Origin: Bacteroidales bacterium
GTDB taxonomy: Bacteria > Bacteroidota > Bacteroidia > Bacteroidales > UBA932
Direction: 5' to 3'
Assembly (NCBI GenBank): GCA_017934185.1
Contig: JAGBJY010000052.1
Span: forward strand, 26,439-90,438
DNA length: 64,000 nt
Numbering within the stretch: position 1 is the stretch's first letter; each line of letters opens with the position of its first letter. The notes under the pieces are model-generated. The model was not told the DNA's origin. It searched no databases and saw nothing but the letters and a program-made list of their open reading frames with translations. A program made the translations under genes and the position numbers. Below are positions 42,462 to 51,377 of the stretch, piece after piece.

Positions 42462-43810
42462 TAGCGGCGTACGCGTACGGTAGTGGAAGCACTCATACCG
42501 CCGCAGGAAACGGTGTAGCCCTGACCGGCGCTGAGGTCATACATGAAGATTTCGCTGGCCTCCGGATAATAGATGCTCACGCGGCCGATAGCAGAAGCGG
42601 CGTCATCGGCCAGGGTGGGATCGGCGGTGCGGGCCTTCTGGTAGAAGTCTGTGGCTACCCAATAGCGGGCATATTTGTCCACTTCGCCGGAGCAAGGGGT
42701 GGAAGCCCAGAGGTTACCCATGATCATGTAGGCACCGCCGGCTACGGAAGCGTCCAGGTCGATGGCCTTCTTGGCGGCATCGAAAGCCTTGCCGCGCATG
42801 CCGTTGGAATAGGCGAACTTGGCCAGTTCATAGAAGTACTGGGCGTCGGTGGCGTCATCGGATTCCGGGGAAGCGATGGCGTCTTCCAGGTAACGGCAGG
42901 CATCGGCCACATTGCCGCGGGCGGCATTCAGGCGATACAGGGCATAGGCGCTGCGGTAGGAAGGATCCAACTTGTACATGGAGGTGACAGCCTTCAGATA
43001 GAGCTCGTTGGAAGCGCAGTCTTCGGCGCTGTTCATCAGGCGCACAATGTTGGAAACCAGGGCCAGGTTCTCAGGATCGGCCTCGTAACGGGGACCGAAG
43101 ATGTTGATGAGGTTCTCGCAGGAAGCCACTTTGCTGTCGGCAAACAGCGACTGCACGGCGGAACGGGCTTTGGCGTTTTCCTCTACCTCGGCGTCGTTCT
43201 TGGCCTCAAGCTCTGACAGCAGGCCGTTGTACTTCTCAAAGTAGGCAATGACTTCGTCGGCGGCCATCTTGTTTTCACGGTACAGGGCCACGCTGGCGTT
43301 GAAAGCGTTGACAATGATGCCGGTGTTGGTCTTGTTGCCCAGCTGGTCCACAATGTCATTGAGGTTCTTGAAAAGATACTCCTGATCGTTGCCGTTGAGC
43401 GCAATATAATTGATGATATAGTTGCCCTTGTTGTTGAGGAGCTCGTACTTGTTTTCAACTACCACACCGCCCTTTTTGGCCGTAGGATAGTTGGCAAGAC
43501 GCTCGTCCAGCAGGGTAAGCAGGGTGTCATACTGTGCCTTGGCAAGGTCTGTGTTCTTGAGACGGATGTTCTTTTCAATTTCCATCTTCATGAGCGTGGC
43601 ACCGTGCACATAGATGTTCTGTTTGAAGTTCTTGGGGCACAATGCATAAGCCTTACGCCAGTTGGGGAGGGCGCTCTGATAATTCTTCTGCTTGTAATAC
43701 TCCTGATAATAAGAAGCATAGGTGTTGCAGTCTTCCTGTGCAACAGCCTGCTTTCCGGTGCTCACAAAGGCAACGGCAGCAGCAAGTAAGATGAAGCTAA
43801 ACTTTTTCAT
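42461..43810 (-). CDS. secreted TPR-like protein
   Basis: The product is 449 residues from the ATG at 43810 (MKKFSFILLAAAVAF), with a signal peptide cleaved near VAQEDC. Residues 30-400 are helix-pair repeats with TPR patterning (YYKQKNYQSALPNWRKAYALCP, SDDATDAQYFYELAKFAYSNGMRGKAFDAAKKAI). The ending YTVSCGGMSASTTVRVRR is unusual. TPR proteins form scaffolds. Its place between an outer-membrane barrel and lptC suggests a role in outer-membrane biogenesis, by context only. Confidence 0.78.
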   Translation of the reverse strand: MKKFSFILLAAAVAFVSTGKQAVAQEDCNTYASYYQEYYKQKNYQSALPNWRKAYALCPKNFKQNIYVHGATLMKMEIEKNIRLKNTDLAKAQYDTLLTLLDERLANYPTAKKGGVVVENKYELLNNKGNYIINYIALNGNDQEYLFKNLNDIVDQLGNKTNTGIIVNAFNASVALYRENKMAADEVIAYFEKYNGLLSELEAKNDAEVEENAKARSAVQSLFADSKVASCENLINIFGPRYEADPENLALVSNIVRLMNSAEDCASNELYLKAVTSMYKLDPSYRSAYALYRLNAARGNVADACRYLEDAIASPESDDATDAQYFYELAKFAYSNGMRGKAFDAAKKAIDLDASVAGGAYMIMGNLWASTPCSGEVDKYARYWVATDFYQKARTADPTLADDAASAIGRVSIYYPEASEIFMYDLSAGQGYTVSCGGMSASTTVRVRR

Positions 43811-43853
43811 TTGTGCAGTATTTTTAATTTTTATTGTCAATTATTGTACCATT

Positions 43854-45134
43854 CTATTCGTAAGGCCGTTTCTGGAACCAGATATCAAAGATATTGAAGC
43901 CCACATTGAAGCCGATATAAGTCTCTTTCACCTGCGAAGTGGCAAGGCCGCGGCGTCCCAGTTCCACCCCTACGGAAAGGCCGTTGTACCAGCGGAATAC
44001 CGGCAGAGTCATGCCCAGGGTAAGGCCGATGGTATTGACGTGCGCGCCGTCTACCGTATAATAAGACTGGTCGAAATACGCGCCGGCCCGGTAAGTGCAG
44101 CGTTTGAGGAAATAACGGATGTCGTTGCGGTTGGGGGTATATTCAAAGCCCGCCCTGAAACTTTGCCCCACGGAAGAGTTGAATACCACATCGCCCACAT
44201 TGGACAGGCCCGGAACCGTTTCCAGGGCACTGTTGCTCCAGTTGGAACGGGAATAGTCCACTTCTATGAGGAGGTTGTCCGCTTTGCGGTAGCTGATCCC
44301 CACTCCCAGTTCATCGCCCAGGCGTACGCCCTTATCGGTGAGGGAAGCATCGGCCCGCTCACGGTAATAGCTGCCCAGTTCCCGGTAATGGATGCTGTAG
44401 CCCAGCATGGGGGTGGAGAACTTATAGGTGGCACCCACCGTGAGGTAAGCCCCCCGTCCCAGCGGCTGCTCGTACTGGAGGCCCAGCCTGGCCGAAAAAT
44501 TGCGTACCTGCAGGGAGTCTCCGGAGGCCGATGAGCGGTAAGAATCGTCCGTGTAGGTAAGGGTTGCACTCTTGTTGATGTTGCCGAAGATAAAATTGAA
44601 TTCGGCGCCCAGAGAGAGCCTTTCCCAGAGTGTAACCGCCACAGCGTCAAATACTTTGTACAATCCGCCGTTGCCGGCCGACGTGAAAGTGCTCTTCTGG
44701 TAATAAGGATTGAGCTCCGAATAAGTGATTTTGTAGCCTACGTCGCTGTAAGGGGTGACTCCCAGCATCATGGCCGTATGCTTCCACATGGGGAAGGAAA
44801 TCAAAAAGTCGTCGATGTTCACAATGTTGTTGACGCCCCTCTTGTCTCCTTCCGAGAAAAAGGCGAAACGGCCGTCCACCCCGAAATCGGCCATGAAGGA
44901 AAGGGAATCGCGGGCGGTGATGGAAGCCGGATTCACGATGTTCACGAAGCGGTGGTTGCGGGCTGCAACGCCCACGCCGCCCATACCGCGGTTCCAGGCG
45001 GTACCTCCCTGGTGCAACAGGCCGGGACCAAAGACGGAATAGGGAGAGAAACCGCTATAAGTTCCGTCCGTCTGCGCCAGGGCAGACAAGGCGGTAAACA
45101 GCAGCAGCACAGCAGCCAAACACCTATTTTTCAT
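43854..45134 (-). CDS. outer-membrane beta-barrel protein
   Basis: The product is 426 residues from the ATG at 45134 (MKNRCLAAVLLLF), with a signal peptide ending ALAQTDG. It has the N-terminal glycine-rich NPASI element (WNRGMGGVGVAARNHRFVNIVNPASI), then about 14 amphipathic strands, ending FDIWFQKRPYE. This layout resembles FadL/PorV-like barrels of Bacteroidota. The start overlaps the coaX end by 11 bp. A transport or assembly role in the outer membrane is likely, but no substrate can be read from the sequence. Confidence 0.82.
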   Translation of the reverse strand: MKNRCLAAVLLLFTALSALAQTDGTYSGFSPYSVFGPGLLHQGGTAWNRGMGGVGVAARNHRFVNIVNPASITARDSLSFMADFGVDGRFAFFSEGDKRGVNNIVNIDDFLISFPMWKHTAMMLGVTPYSDVGYKITYSELNPYYQKSTFTSAGNGGLYKVFDAVAVTLWERLSLGAEFNFIFGNINKSATLTYTDDSYRSSASGDSLQVRNFSARLGLQYEQPLGRGAYLTVGATYKFSTPMLGYSIHYRELGSYYRERADASLTDKGVRLGDELGVGISYRKADNLLIEVDYSRSNWSNSALETVPGLSNVGDVVFNSSVGQSFRAGFEYTPNRNDIRYFLKRCTYRAGAYFDQSYYTVDGAHVNTIGLTLGMTLPVFRWYNGLSVGVELGRRGLATSQVKETYIGFNVGFNIFDIWFQKRPYE

Positions 45135-45852
45135 TCTTCTGAACATACTCGTCGGCAATTAAGGCCAACCCCATAAGCACGAGGTTGCAAATTACAAAGA
45201 TGGAACTTTTCATCCGTTTTGCAAAATAATTCGCATCTCCGCCGGTAAATACCACAATATTGTCCGGATGAAGATTCAGGTAGCCTTCAATTTCAAATAT
45301 AATGCCTGAAACTACTCCGCTCTCCATGGAAGCCGTTTCCGAAAGCCCTACCAGCTCCGGTTTTTCCGGGATGTCCACCAGGGGCAGCGAGCGGGAATAG
45401 CGGTGCAGGGCCTTAAAGCGGGTACGGCAGCCCAGGGAGATGTTTCCGCCCCGGTATACCCCGTCCGCAGCGGTAAAATCTACGGAAAGCGTGGTGCCGA
45501 AGTCCACGATGGTGCAGCCCCTTCCATTGAATAAGTATCTGGCAGCCAGGATGGAAGCCACCCTGTCATAGGAAAGGTAAGAAGGCAGCCCATGGGAAAG
45601 CAGCTGTTCTTTGTGACCGCGGTCCAGCACCAGCAGGCGGCCGCATTCGGCCTCAAGGGCAGCAAGGTCTTCCTCTGAAAGCGGATACACGGAAGACACC
45701 ACCATGACGGCCGGTTTTTCTCTGGCGGTAAGCGACAGAATGAAGTCCAGGAATTTCTCCCCCTGGTAACGGAAGGTCTTTCCTAAGGTCATCCGCTCTG
45801 TCCAGGCAGCTTTAAGGGCCGTATTTCCTATTTCTACAACCAGATTTGACAT
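45124..45852 (-). CDS. coaX: type III pantothenate kinase
   Basis: The product is 242 residues from the ATG at 45852 (MSNLVVEIGNTALKAAW). It catalyses the first step of coenzyme A synthesis. ASKHA-fold motifs are visible: the phosphate loop EIGNT near the start, DFGTTLSVDF, GGNISLGCRTRFKALHRYS and the VVFTGGDANYF region. Type III kinases are not inhibited by CoA and have high Km for ATP. The gene is 18 bp after mfd and overlaps the next gene. The mix of DNA repair, CoA and envelope genes in one run is common in Bacteroidales. Confidence 0.93.
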   Translation of the reverse strand: MSNLVVEIGNTALKAAWTERMTLGKTFRYQGEKFLDFILSLTAREKPAVMVVSSVYPLSEEDLAALEAECGRLLVLDRGHKEQLLSHGLPSYLSYDRVASILAARYLFNGRGCTIVDFGTTLSVDFTAADGVYRGGNISLGCRTRFKALHRYSRSLPLVDIPEKPELVGLSETASMESGVVSGIIFEIEGYLNLHPDNIVVFTGGDANYFAKRMKSSIFVICNLVLMGLALIADEYVQKNEK

Positions 45853-45870
45853 AACCCGCAAATTTAAGCA

Positions 45871-48800
45871 TTATTGCAATCTTTTCAAAATTGCAAGGGC
45901 CTTGGAGAAGGAATTCACCCCCCGGCTAACCGTCCTGAGCCGGCCGCCGTCCTGGTTGAATTTGTAGTCGTCAGGATAGGCGCTCACCCGCGAAAGGATG
46001 GTCTCAAACTGCTTGGACTGATAGAAAGGCGACAGGGGATTGTTCACAAAGAACATAATCTGCATCCCGTTCTTGATAATAATCTTCTCAAAGCCCATGG
46101 AAGAACCTAAATTCCTGATCTTCACTACATTCATAAGGTTGGATACTTCCTCTGGAAGGGGGCCGAAACGGTCCTGAATCTGGGTGGCCAGGCGGTCAAT
46201 TTCCCGGTCGTCGGTCATGGCATCCAACTGTTTATAGATGCGAATCTTTTCGGCCATGATATTGATGTACTCGTCCGGAATAAAGGCAGGACGGTCGGTT
46301 TCTATGGTGCAGTCCTGTACATAGCGCTCCCGGCCCGGCCTGGTAACGGAAGCAGTTCCGCTTTCCATACCCAGTTCCTCCATGGCCTCCGAAAGAATCT
46401 TCTGGTAGGTTTCATAGCCCATGTCGGAGATAAAGCCGCTTTGTTCGGCCCCCAGAAGGTTGCCGGCGCCACGGATGTCCAGGTCCTGCATGGCAATATT
46501 AAAGCCGCTGCCAAGGTCGGAGAACTCTTCTATGGCGCGGAGCCTGCGGCGGGCATCGTCCGAAATGGACACCAGCGGCGGTACAATGAGATAACAGAAA
46601 GCCTTTTTGTTGGACCTGCCCACCCGTCCGCGCAGTTGATGCAGGTCACTGAGGCCGATATTCTGCGCCTGGTTCACAATAATGGTGTTGGCACTGGGAA
46701 TATCCAGGCCGTTTTCGATGATGGTGGTGCAAAGAAGGAGGTCATCCTCGCCCCGCATGAAAGAGAGCATCTTGTCTTCCAGCTCCCGGGCTTCCATCTT
46801 GCCGTGCGCCACGCAAATTTTCATATCCGGGACCAGCCGGTGAAGGATATCCTCAATGGAGGGCAGTTCCTCCACCTTGTTATGCAGGAAGAAAATTTGT
46901 CCGCCCCGGTTCAGTTCATAATTGATGATGCTCTTGATTTCGTCCTCGTTAAACAGCACTATCTCTGTCTGGATGGGAATGCGGTTGGGCGGAGGCGTCT
47001 GGATAATGGAAAGGTCCCGCGCGCCCAGCAGCGAAAACTGAAGGGTACGGGGAATGGGCGTAGCCGTAAGGGTAAGGGTATCGATGTTGTGCCGCACCTG
47101 GCGCAGTTTTTCCTTGGCCGATACGCCAAACTTCTGCTCCTCGTCAATAATCAGCAGCCCCAGGTCTTTGAATGCAAAACCCTCGCCCAGAATCTTGTGC
47201 GTACCAATAAGAATGTCTATTTGGCCTTCCTCCAGGCGTTTTTTGATGTCGCTGATTTGTTTGGCCGTCCGGAGCCGGCTCACATATTCCACCGTGCAGG
47301 GAAGGTGCTGAAGGCGCGCTTTGAACGTCTCATAATGCTGGAGACTGAGGATGGTGGTGGGTACCAGCACGGCCACCTGTTTGGAGTCGCAAACGGCCTT
47401 GAATGCCGCCCGGATGGCAATTTCCGTTTTTCCAAAACCCACATCGCCGCATACCAGGCGGTCCATGGGGCAGCTGTCTTCCATGTCTTCCTTCACCGCC
47501 TTGGTGGCCTTTTCCTGATCCGGCGTATCCTCATACATAAAGGACGACTCCAGCTCTTCCTGCAGGTAAGTATCGGCCGAAAAAGCGAAACCCTTGGAAG
47601 AGCGCCGCTTGGCATAGAGCTGGATCAGTTCCTTGGCAATGTCCTTTACGCGCGACTTGGCGGCCGATTTCATATTGCTCCAGGTCTTGGAGCCCAGCTT
47701 GTTGATGCGCGGAGGTTCCCCTTCCTTGGAACGGAAGCGGGAAATTTTGTGCAGCGAATGCACCGACACAAACACCACATCGCCGCCGGCAAAGAGGAGT
47801 TTCACCACTTCGTGCACCCGGTCGTGGTCGTCCTTCATTTTCACCAGACCGCCGAAAACGCCCACCCCGTGGTCTATATGAACAATGTAATCGCCCACAT
47901 TGAAAGCACTCAAGTCGTTGAGCGTGAGCTGTTCACTCTTGTCTACCGTACGGCGGATGCGCACGCGGTGGAAACGGTCAAAGATTTCATGGTCAGAGTA
48001 CCAGCAAACCTTGTCGTCGTTGTCTATAAAACCCGCATGGATGTTTTTTCCCTTCACAAACTCCGGCAGCACCGCCCCTTCTTCCTGCAGCATAATGGAA
48101 CGCAGGCGATCCAGCTGGCTTTCCTTCTCTCCAAAAATGTAAACCTTATACTTGTTTTCTATCTTGGAGGCAATGTCTCCCAGCAGCAGTTCAAAATTCT
48201 TGTTGAACACCGGCTGGGGCGAAATATTGAACTGAACCGCCTCTACGTCCTGTTTTCCCAGCGGTATATCCAAAAAGACATGCCTCAAAGAAAGCAGCGC
48301 CGGGAAAAACGCCCGCTCCTTATACATGTCGGAGGAATCCAGCCAGACGGTAGCATCGGCCTTGAGGAGTTCCAGAAGGCTTTGTCCGCCTTCTTCCTCC
48401 CTGGCAGCAATGTCCGGATAGATATCGGCCTTTTCCACCTTTTCAATGGAAAGCTGGGTGTTGCAGTCGAAGGTATGGATTTTATCAATCTCGTTCCCAA
48501 AAAAACTCACGCGGTAGGGTTTGTCCAGCGAATAGGAAAAGATATCTATCACAGCCCCGCGCACGGCAAACTGTCCGGGGGCCGATACAAAGTCCACCTT
48601 CCCAAATCCCAGTTTCAGGAGCCTGGTTTGCAGGTTTTGATACGATACTTCCTCCCCCGCGGTAAGGGTAAAGAGCGCCTCATTGAGCTTTTTTTCTCCG
48701 GGAATCTTCTCCTCCAGCGCCTCGGGATAAGTGACAATAAAAAGCGGAGAAGCGTCGGGGTGCAATAGCTGGCCGATGGCCGCTGTGCGCTGAACTCCCA

Positions 48801-49071
48801 GCGAAGACTTATAATTGCTGTGTTCCACCGTTTTTCCCGATTCGGGCAGGAAGAACACACAGTCACCTTCCAAAAGGTGATAAAGGTCGGCGGCGCAGTA
48901 TTCGGCCGATTCCCGCGTAGGAAGCACGATAAAATGGATTCCTTCGGCGGCAACCTGGGACACCACCGCCCAGCGGGCCGACAAGAAGAGCCCGCTGCAA
49001 AACACTTCAGGGTAAGATTGAAGCCGGTTTTGCAGGCGGATGCTTTGGGATGAACTTATTAACATTTCCAC
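45871..49071 (-). CDS. mfd: transcription-repair coupling factor Mfd
   Basis: The product is 1066 residues from the ATG at 49071, though the ATG at 49065 is as good. The N-terminal UvrB-like modules are followed by the RNA-polymerase-interacting domain (LNDLSAFNVGDYIVHIDHGVGVFGG, about 370-395). The translocase domain has the Walker A motif GDVGFGKTEIAIRAA, the LLIIDEEQKFGV box and the HNIDTLTLTATPIPRT motif. The TRG motif and C-terminal domain follow. It removes stalled RNA polymerase and recruits UvrA. It is divergent from ruvB across the AT-rich 49072-49312 region. Confidence 0.96.
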   Translation of the reverse strand: MEMLISSSQSIRLQNRLQSYPEVFCSGLFLSARWAVVSQVAAEGIHFIVLPTRESAEYCAADLYHLLEGDCVFFLPESGKTVEHSNYKSSLGVQRTAAIGQLLHPDASPLFIVTYPEALEEKIPGEKKLNEALFTLTAGEEVSYQNLQTRLLKLGFGKVDFVSAPGQFAVRGAVIDIFSYSLDKPYRVSFFGNEIDKIHTFDCNTQLSIEKVEKADIYPDIAAREEEGGQSLLELLKADATVWLDSSDMYKERAFFPALLSLRHVFLDIPLGKQDVEAVQFNISPQPVFNKNFELLLGDIASKIENKYKVYIFGEKESQLDRLRSIMLQEEGAVLPEFVKGKNIHAGFIDNDDKVCWYSDHEIFDRFHRVRIRRTVDKSEQLTLNDLSAFNVGDYIVHIDHGVGVFGGLVKMKDDHDRVHEVVKLLFAGGDVVFVSVHSLHKISRFRSKEGEPPRINKLGSKTWSNMKSAAKSRVKDIAKELIQLYAKRRSSKGFAFSADTYLQEELESSFMYEDTPDQEKATKAVKEDMEDSCPMDRLVCGDVGFGKTEIAIRAAFKAVCDSKQVAVLVPTTILSLQHYETFKARLQHLPCTVEYVSRLRTAKQISDIKKRLEEGQIDILIGTHKILGEGFAFKDLGLLIIDEEQKFGVSAKEKLRQVRHNIDTLTLTATPIPRTLQFSLLGARDLSIIQTPPPNRIPIQTEIVLFNEDEIKSIINYELNRGGQIFFLHNKVEELPSIEDILHRLVPDMKICVAHGKMEARELEDKMLSFMRGEDDLLLCTTIIENGLDIPSANTIIVNQAQNIGLSDLHQLRGRVGRSNKKAFCYLIVPPLVSISDDARRRLRAIEEFSDLGSGFNIAMQDLDIRGAGNLLGAEQSGFISDMGYETYQKILSEAMEELGMESGTASVTRPGRERYVQDCTIETDRPAFIPDEYINIMAEKIRIYKQLDAMTDDREIDRLATQIQDRFGPLPEEVSNLMNVVKIRNLGSSMGFEKIIIKNGMQIMFFVNNPLSPFYQSKQFETILSRVSAYPDDYKFNQDGGRLRTVSRGVNSFSKALAILKRLQ

Positions 49072-49285
49072 CCTTTTTCCCTGTTGAAAACCTGTTGATA
49101 AGCCTGTTAATAACTGCTTTACAGATTTTTCACCCTGCTTATTCCCTGCTTATTCACAGGCAATGCGCAGGTTTTCAACACTTTAAAATTTATATAAATT
49201 AATGATTTTTAAACACTTAATAAAGTTTTGAACATTTTAACAAGTGTATTAAAAACATCAATTTATAAAAATAAAAACTATATTT
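49072..49285. other. candidate chromosomal replication origin (DnaA-box cluster plus AT-rich element)
   Basis: This is a divergent intergenic region between mfd and ruvB. Nine-mers like the DnaA box TTATCCACA occur here: TTATTCACA at 49150-49158 (one mismatch), and on the opposite strand TTATCAACA at 49093-49101 (one mismatch) and TTATTAACA at 49105-49113. TTTTCAACA occurs at 49082-49090 (opposite strand) and 49172-49180. Another TTATTAACA lies at 49047-49055 inside the mfd start. An almost G/C-free stretch of about 100 bp (about 49182-49285) follows, like a DNA unwinding element. Genes run leftward from here to 30.5 kb and rightward to 57 kb, as expected around an origin. Confidence 0.45.
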
Positions 49286-49286
49286 G
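49279..49286 (+). promoter_or_regulatory. -7 box (TATATTTG) for ruvB
   Basis: A perfect TAnnTTTG, 26 bp before the ruvB ATG at 49313. Confidence 0.6.
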
Positions 49287-49312
49287 TATTTGAATTGAAC
49301 CGTCCCGCAGCC

Positions 49313-50353
49313 ATGAGTGAGTTTGACCCGCACAGCACAATCGACCGCAAAGATAGCGAATTTGAAGGAATTATCCGCCCGCAGGGGCTTGATGATTTTA
49401 CCGGGCAAAAAGAAATCGTCTCCAATTTAAGTATTTATATAAAGGCCGCAAAGCTCCGTGGCGAAGCCCTGGACCACGTGCTTTTCCACGGGCCTCCCGG
49501 TCTGGGAAAAACCACGCTGGCGCACATCATTGCCAATGAGATGGGCGTGAACATGAAGGTCACTTCCGGTCCCGTGCTGGACAAACCCGGAGACCTGGCG
49601 GGACTGCTTACCTCCCTGGAAAGCGGCGATGTCCTTTTCATCGATGAGATTCACAGGCTTTCCCCTGAAGTGGAAGAGTATCTGTACTCGGCCATGGAAG
49701 ACTATGTAATTGATATCATGATTGACAAAGGTCCCGGAGCCCGTTCTGTGCGCATTTCGCTGAATCCGTTCACCCTGGTGGGGGCCACTACGCGCAGCGG
49801 CCTGCTGACGGCGCCGCTGAGGGACCGTTTTGGCATTAACTGTGCGCTGGAGTACTACGACACGGAGGATCTTCGCCGGATTGTGGTGCGCAGCGCCCGC
49901 ATCCTGAACCTGGACATTGACGATGACGCCGCCTATGAGATTGCCCTCCGCAGCCGCGGTACGGCCCGTATCGCCAATGCGCTGCTAAAGCGGGTGCGGG
50001 ACTTTGCCCAGGTGCTGGGGGACGGACGTATCAATTTGGAAATCACGCGTTTCGCCCTCAATAAACTCAAAATTGACAAGCGCGGTCTGGATGCCATCGA
50101 CAATAAGATTCTGCGCACGCTCATCCTTACTTTCAAGGGCGGACCGGTGGGCGTGGGCACCCTGGCCACTTCCATCAGCGAAGACGCCGGAACCCTGGAA
50201 GAAGTGTACGAGCCCTTCCTTATCAAAGAAGGCTTCATTATCCGCACCCAGCGGGGCCGCGTAGCCACCGAACTGGCCTATAGTCACCTGGGCATGGAGT
50301 CCTACCTTAACCAACGCAAATACAATCCCGATGAAAGCGGCAGCCTATTTTAA
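49313..50353 (+). CDS. ruvB: Holliday junction branch-migration helicase RuvB
   Basis: The product is 346 residues from the ATG at 49313 ([23 protein letters not shown]). It is a hexameric AAA+ motor that moves Holliday junctions with RuvA and RuvC. Walker A is [18 protein letters not shown], Walker [19 protein letters not shown] and sensor 1 [18 protein letters not shown]. The winged-helix C-terminus carries [15 protein letters not shown] and [14 protein letters not shown]. The length is normal. Palindromic array D begins 4 bp after its stop. Confidence 0.97.
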   Translation: MSEFDPHSTIDRKDSEFEGIIRPQGLDDFTGQKEIVSNLSIYIKAAKLRGEALDHVLFHGPPGLGKTTLAHIIANEMGVNMKVTSGPVLDKPGDLAGLLTSLESGDVLFIDEIHRLSPEVEEYLYSAMEDYVIDIMIDKGPGARSVRISLNPFTLVGATTRSGLLTAPLRDRFGINCALEYYDTEDLRRIVVRSARILNLDIDDDAAYEIALRSRGTARIANALLKRVRDFAQVLGDGRINLEITRFALNKLKIDKRGLDAIDNKILRTLILTFKGGPVGVGTLATSISEDAGTLEEVYEPFLIKEGFIIRTQRGRVATELAYSHLGMESYLNQRKYNPDESGSLF

Positions 50354-50356
50354 TAA

Positions 50357-50489
50357 TCCGCCGATACAGGCAGGATGCACAGAAAGCCGATTTTTTGGAT
50401 CGGCGGCAGCAAAAATTGCCCAAACGGCCAAAAAGCTTGCCGCCGATACAGACAGAATGCACAGAAGGCCGATTTTTTGGATCGGCGGC
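50357..50489 (-). repeat. palindromic array D: 51-31-51 bp (family 2, opposite orientation)
   Basis: Units lie at 50357-50407 and 50439-50489, with a spacer at 50408-50438 (31 bp). The reverse complement of each unit starts GCCGCCGATCC and aligns with the units of array B. The left unit has its first base changed (T for G). Both units read ATGCACAGAA(A/G)GCCGAT forward. The right unit merges into the start of the next gene. Confidence 0.85.
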
Positions 50490-51281
50490 ATTATGGTGGC
50501 CGTACAGTTGTTGTGCAGCATGCAGGCCGAGGCGTGCACGTCGGTGATTGTCAGCGGGAAGAACCGCAAGGACGGGAAGGCGGTGATGTTCAAGCACCGG
50601 GACTCCGACTGCCAGGAGGTGGCGGTGGAGTACTTTAGGGGCGAGAAATACAGGATGATGTGCCTGGTGAATGCCGATTGGCGTACGAATCCATCGGCCC
50701 AAGTGCCTGCCGGAACCCATGAAGCCTGGGCCGGCATGAATCAGAAAGGCTTTGCCATCATGAATACGGCCACCTACGACCTCAAGGACGACGACGTTCC
50801 CTTTGAAAAGATGGAGATGGAAGGCGTATTCATGTACCGTGCCCTGGAAATCTGTGCCACATTGGAAGATTTTGAACACTATCTGGATACCCTTTCCAGG
50901 CCGATGGGCGTGGAAGCCAATTTCGGGGTCATTGATGAAGAGGGCGGGGCCGCCTATTACGAAGTGAACAACACCAGTTGGGTGAAGTTTGACGTGAACC
51001 GGGAACCGCTGGGCTACCGCGTGGTGACCAATTTTACCATGACAGGGCGCGTGGAAGACCGGAAAGGGGTGGACCGCTATATCAAGGCGCACAAGATTCT
51101 GGCTTCTACGGACGTACCTATCGAAGACTGGGACCATAACTTCCTCATTAAGAACATTTCGTGCTCCGGTGCCCCTATTTTGCGGGACATTACTTCCTGC
51201 GCCATTGTCTTTGAGGGAAAGACTATGTGGGCCAGTCTGGGGAAGCCCGACAAAGTGCCCTGTAAAGCGTATAAGTTGTAA
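50457..51281 (+). CDS. secreted Ntn-hydrolase (linear amide C-N hydrolase type)
   Basis: The ATG at 50457 gives 274 residues with a good signal peptide: the basic MHRR, hydrophobic FWIGGIMVAVQLL, then QAEA before Cys. The ATG at 50493 gives 262 residues and a weaker signal. Cleavage leaves a mature N-terminal Cys (CTSVIVSG), the nucleophile of N-terminal-nucleophile hydrolases. FKHRDSD matches the Arg/Asp site, and GMNQKGFAIMNTATYD and EGGAAYYEVNN are typical. It would cleave linear amides such as acylated amino acids, bile acids or peptides in the periplasm. The first 11 codons lie inside array D, so the repeat seems to have become part of the signal peptide. Confidence 0.8.
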   Translation: MHRRPIFWIGGIMVAVQLLCSMQAEACTSVIVSGKNRKDGKAVMFKHRDSDCQEVAVEYFRGEKYRMMCLVNADWRTNPSAQVPAGTHEAWAGMNQKGFAIMNTATYDLKDDDVPFEKMEMEGVFMYRALEICATLEDFEHYLDTLSRPMGVEANFGVIDEEGGAAYYEVNNTSWVKFDVNREPLGYRVVTNFTMTGRVEDRKGVDRYIKAHKILASTDVPIEDWDHNFLIKNISCSGAPILRDITSCAIVFEGKTMWASLGKPDKVPCKAYKL

Positions 51282-51310
51282 AAAGTACTAATTTATTCCG
51301 TAAAAATACT

Positions 51311-51318
51311 TATCTTTG
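51311..51318 (+). promoter_or_regulatory. -7 box (TATCTTTG) for frdAB
   Basis: A perfect TAnnTTTG, 59 bp before the frdA ATG at 51378. The leader contains a small GGCC-TTT-GGCC hairpin. Confidence 0.6.
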
Positions 51319-51377
51319 TGGGAATTCTTCGGCCTTTGGCCTCAGAATAACAGACAATACATACAATTTTAAACTAT

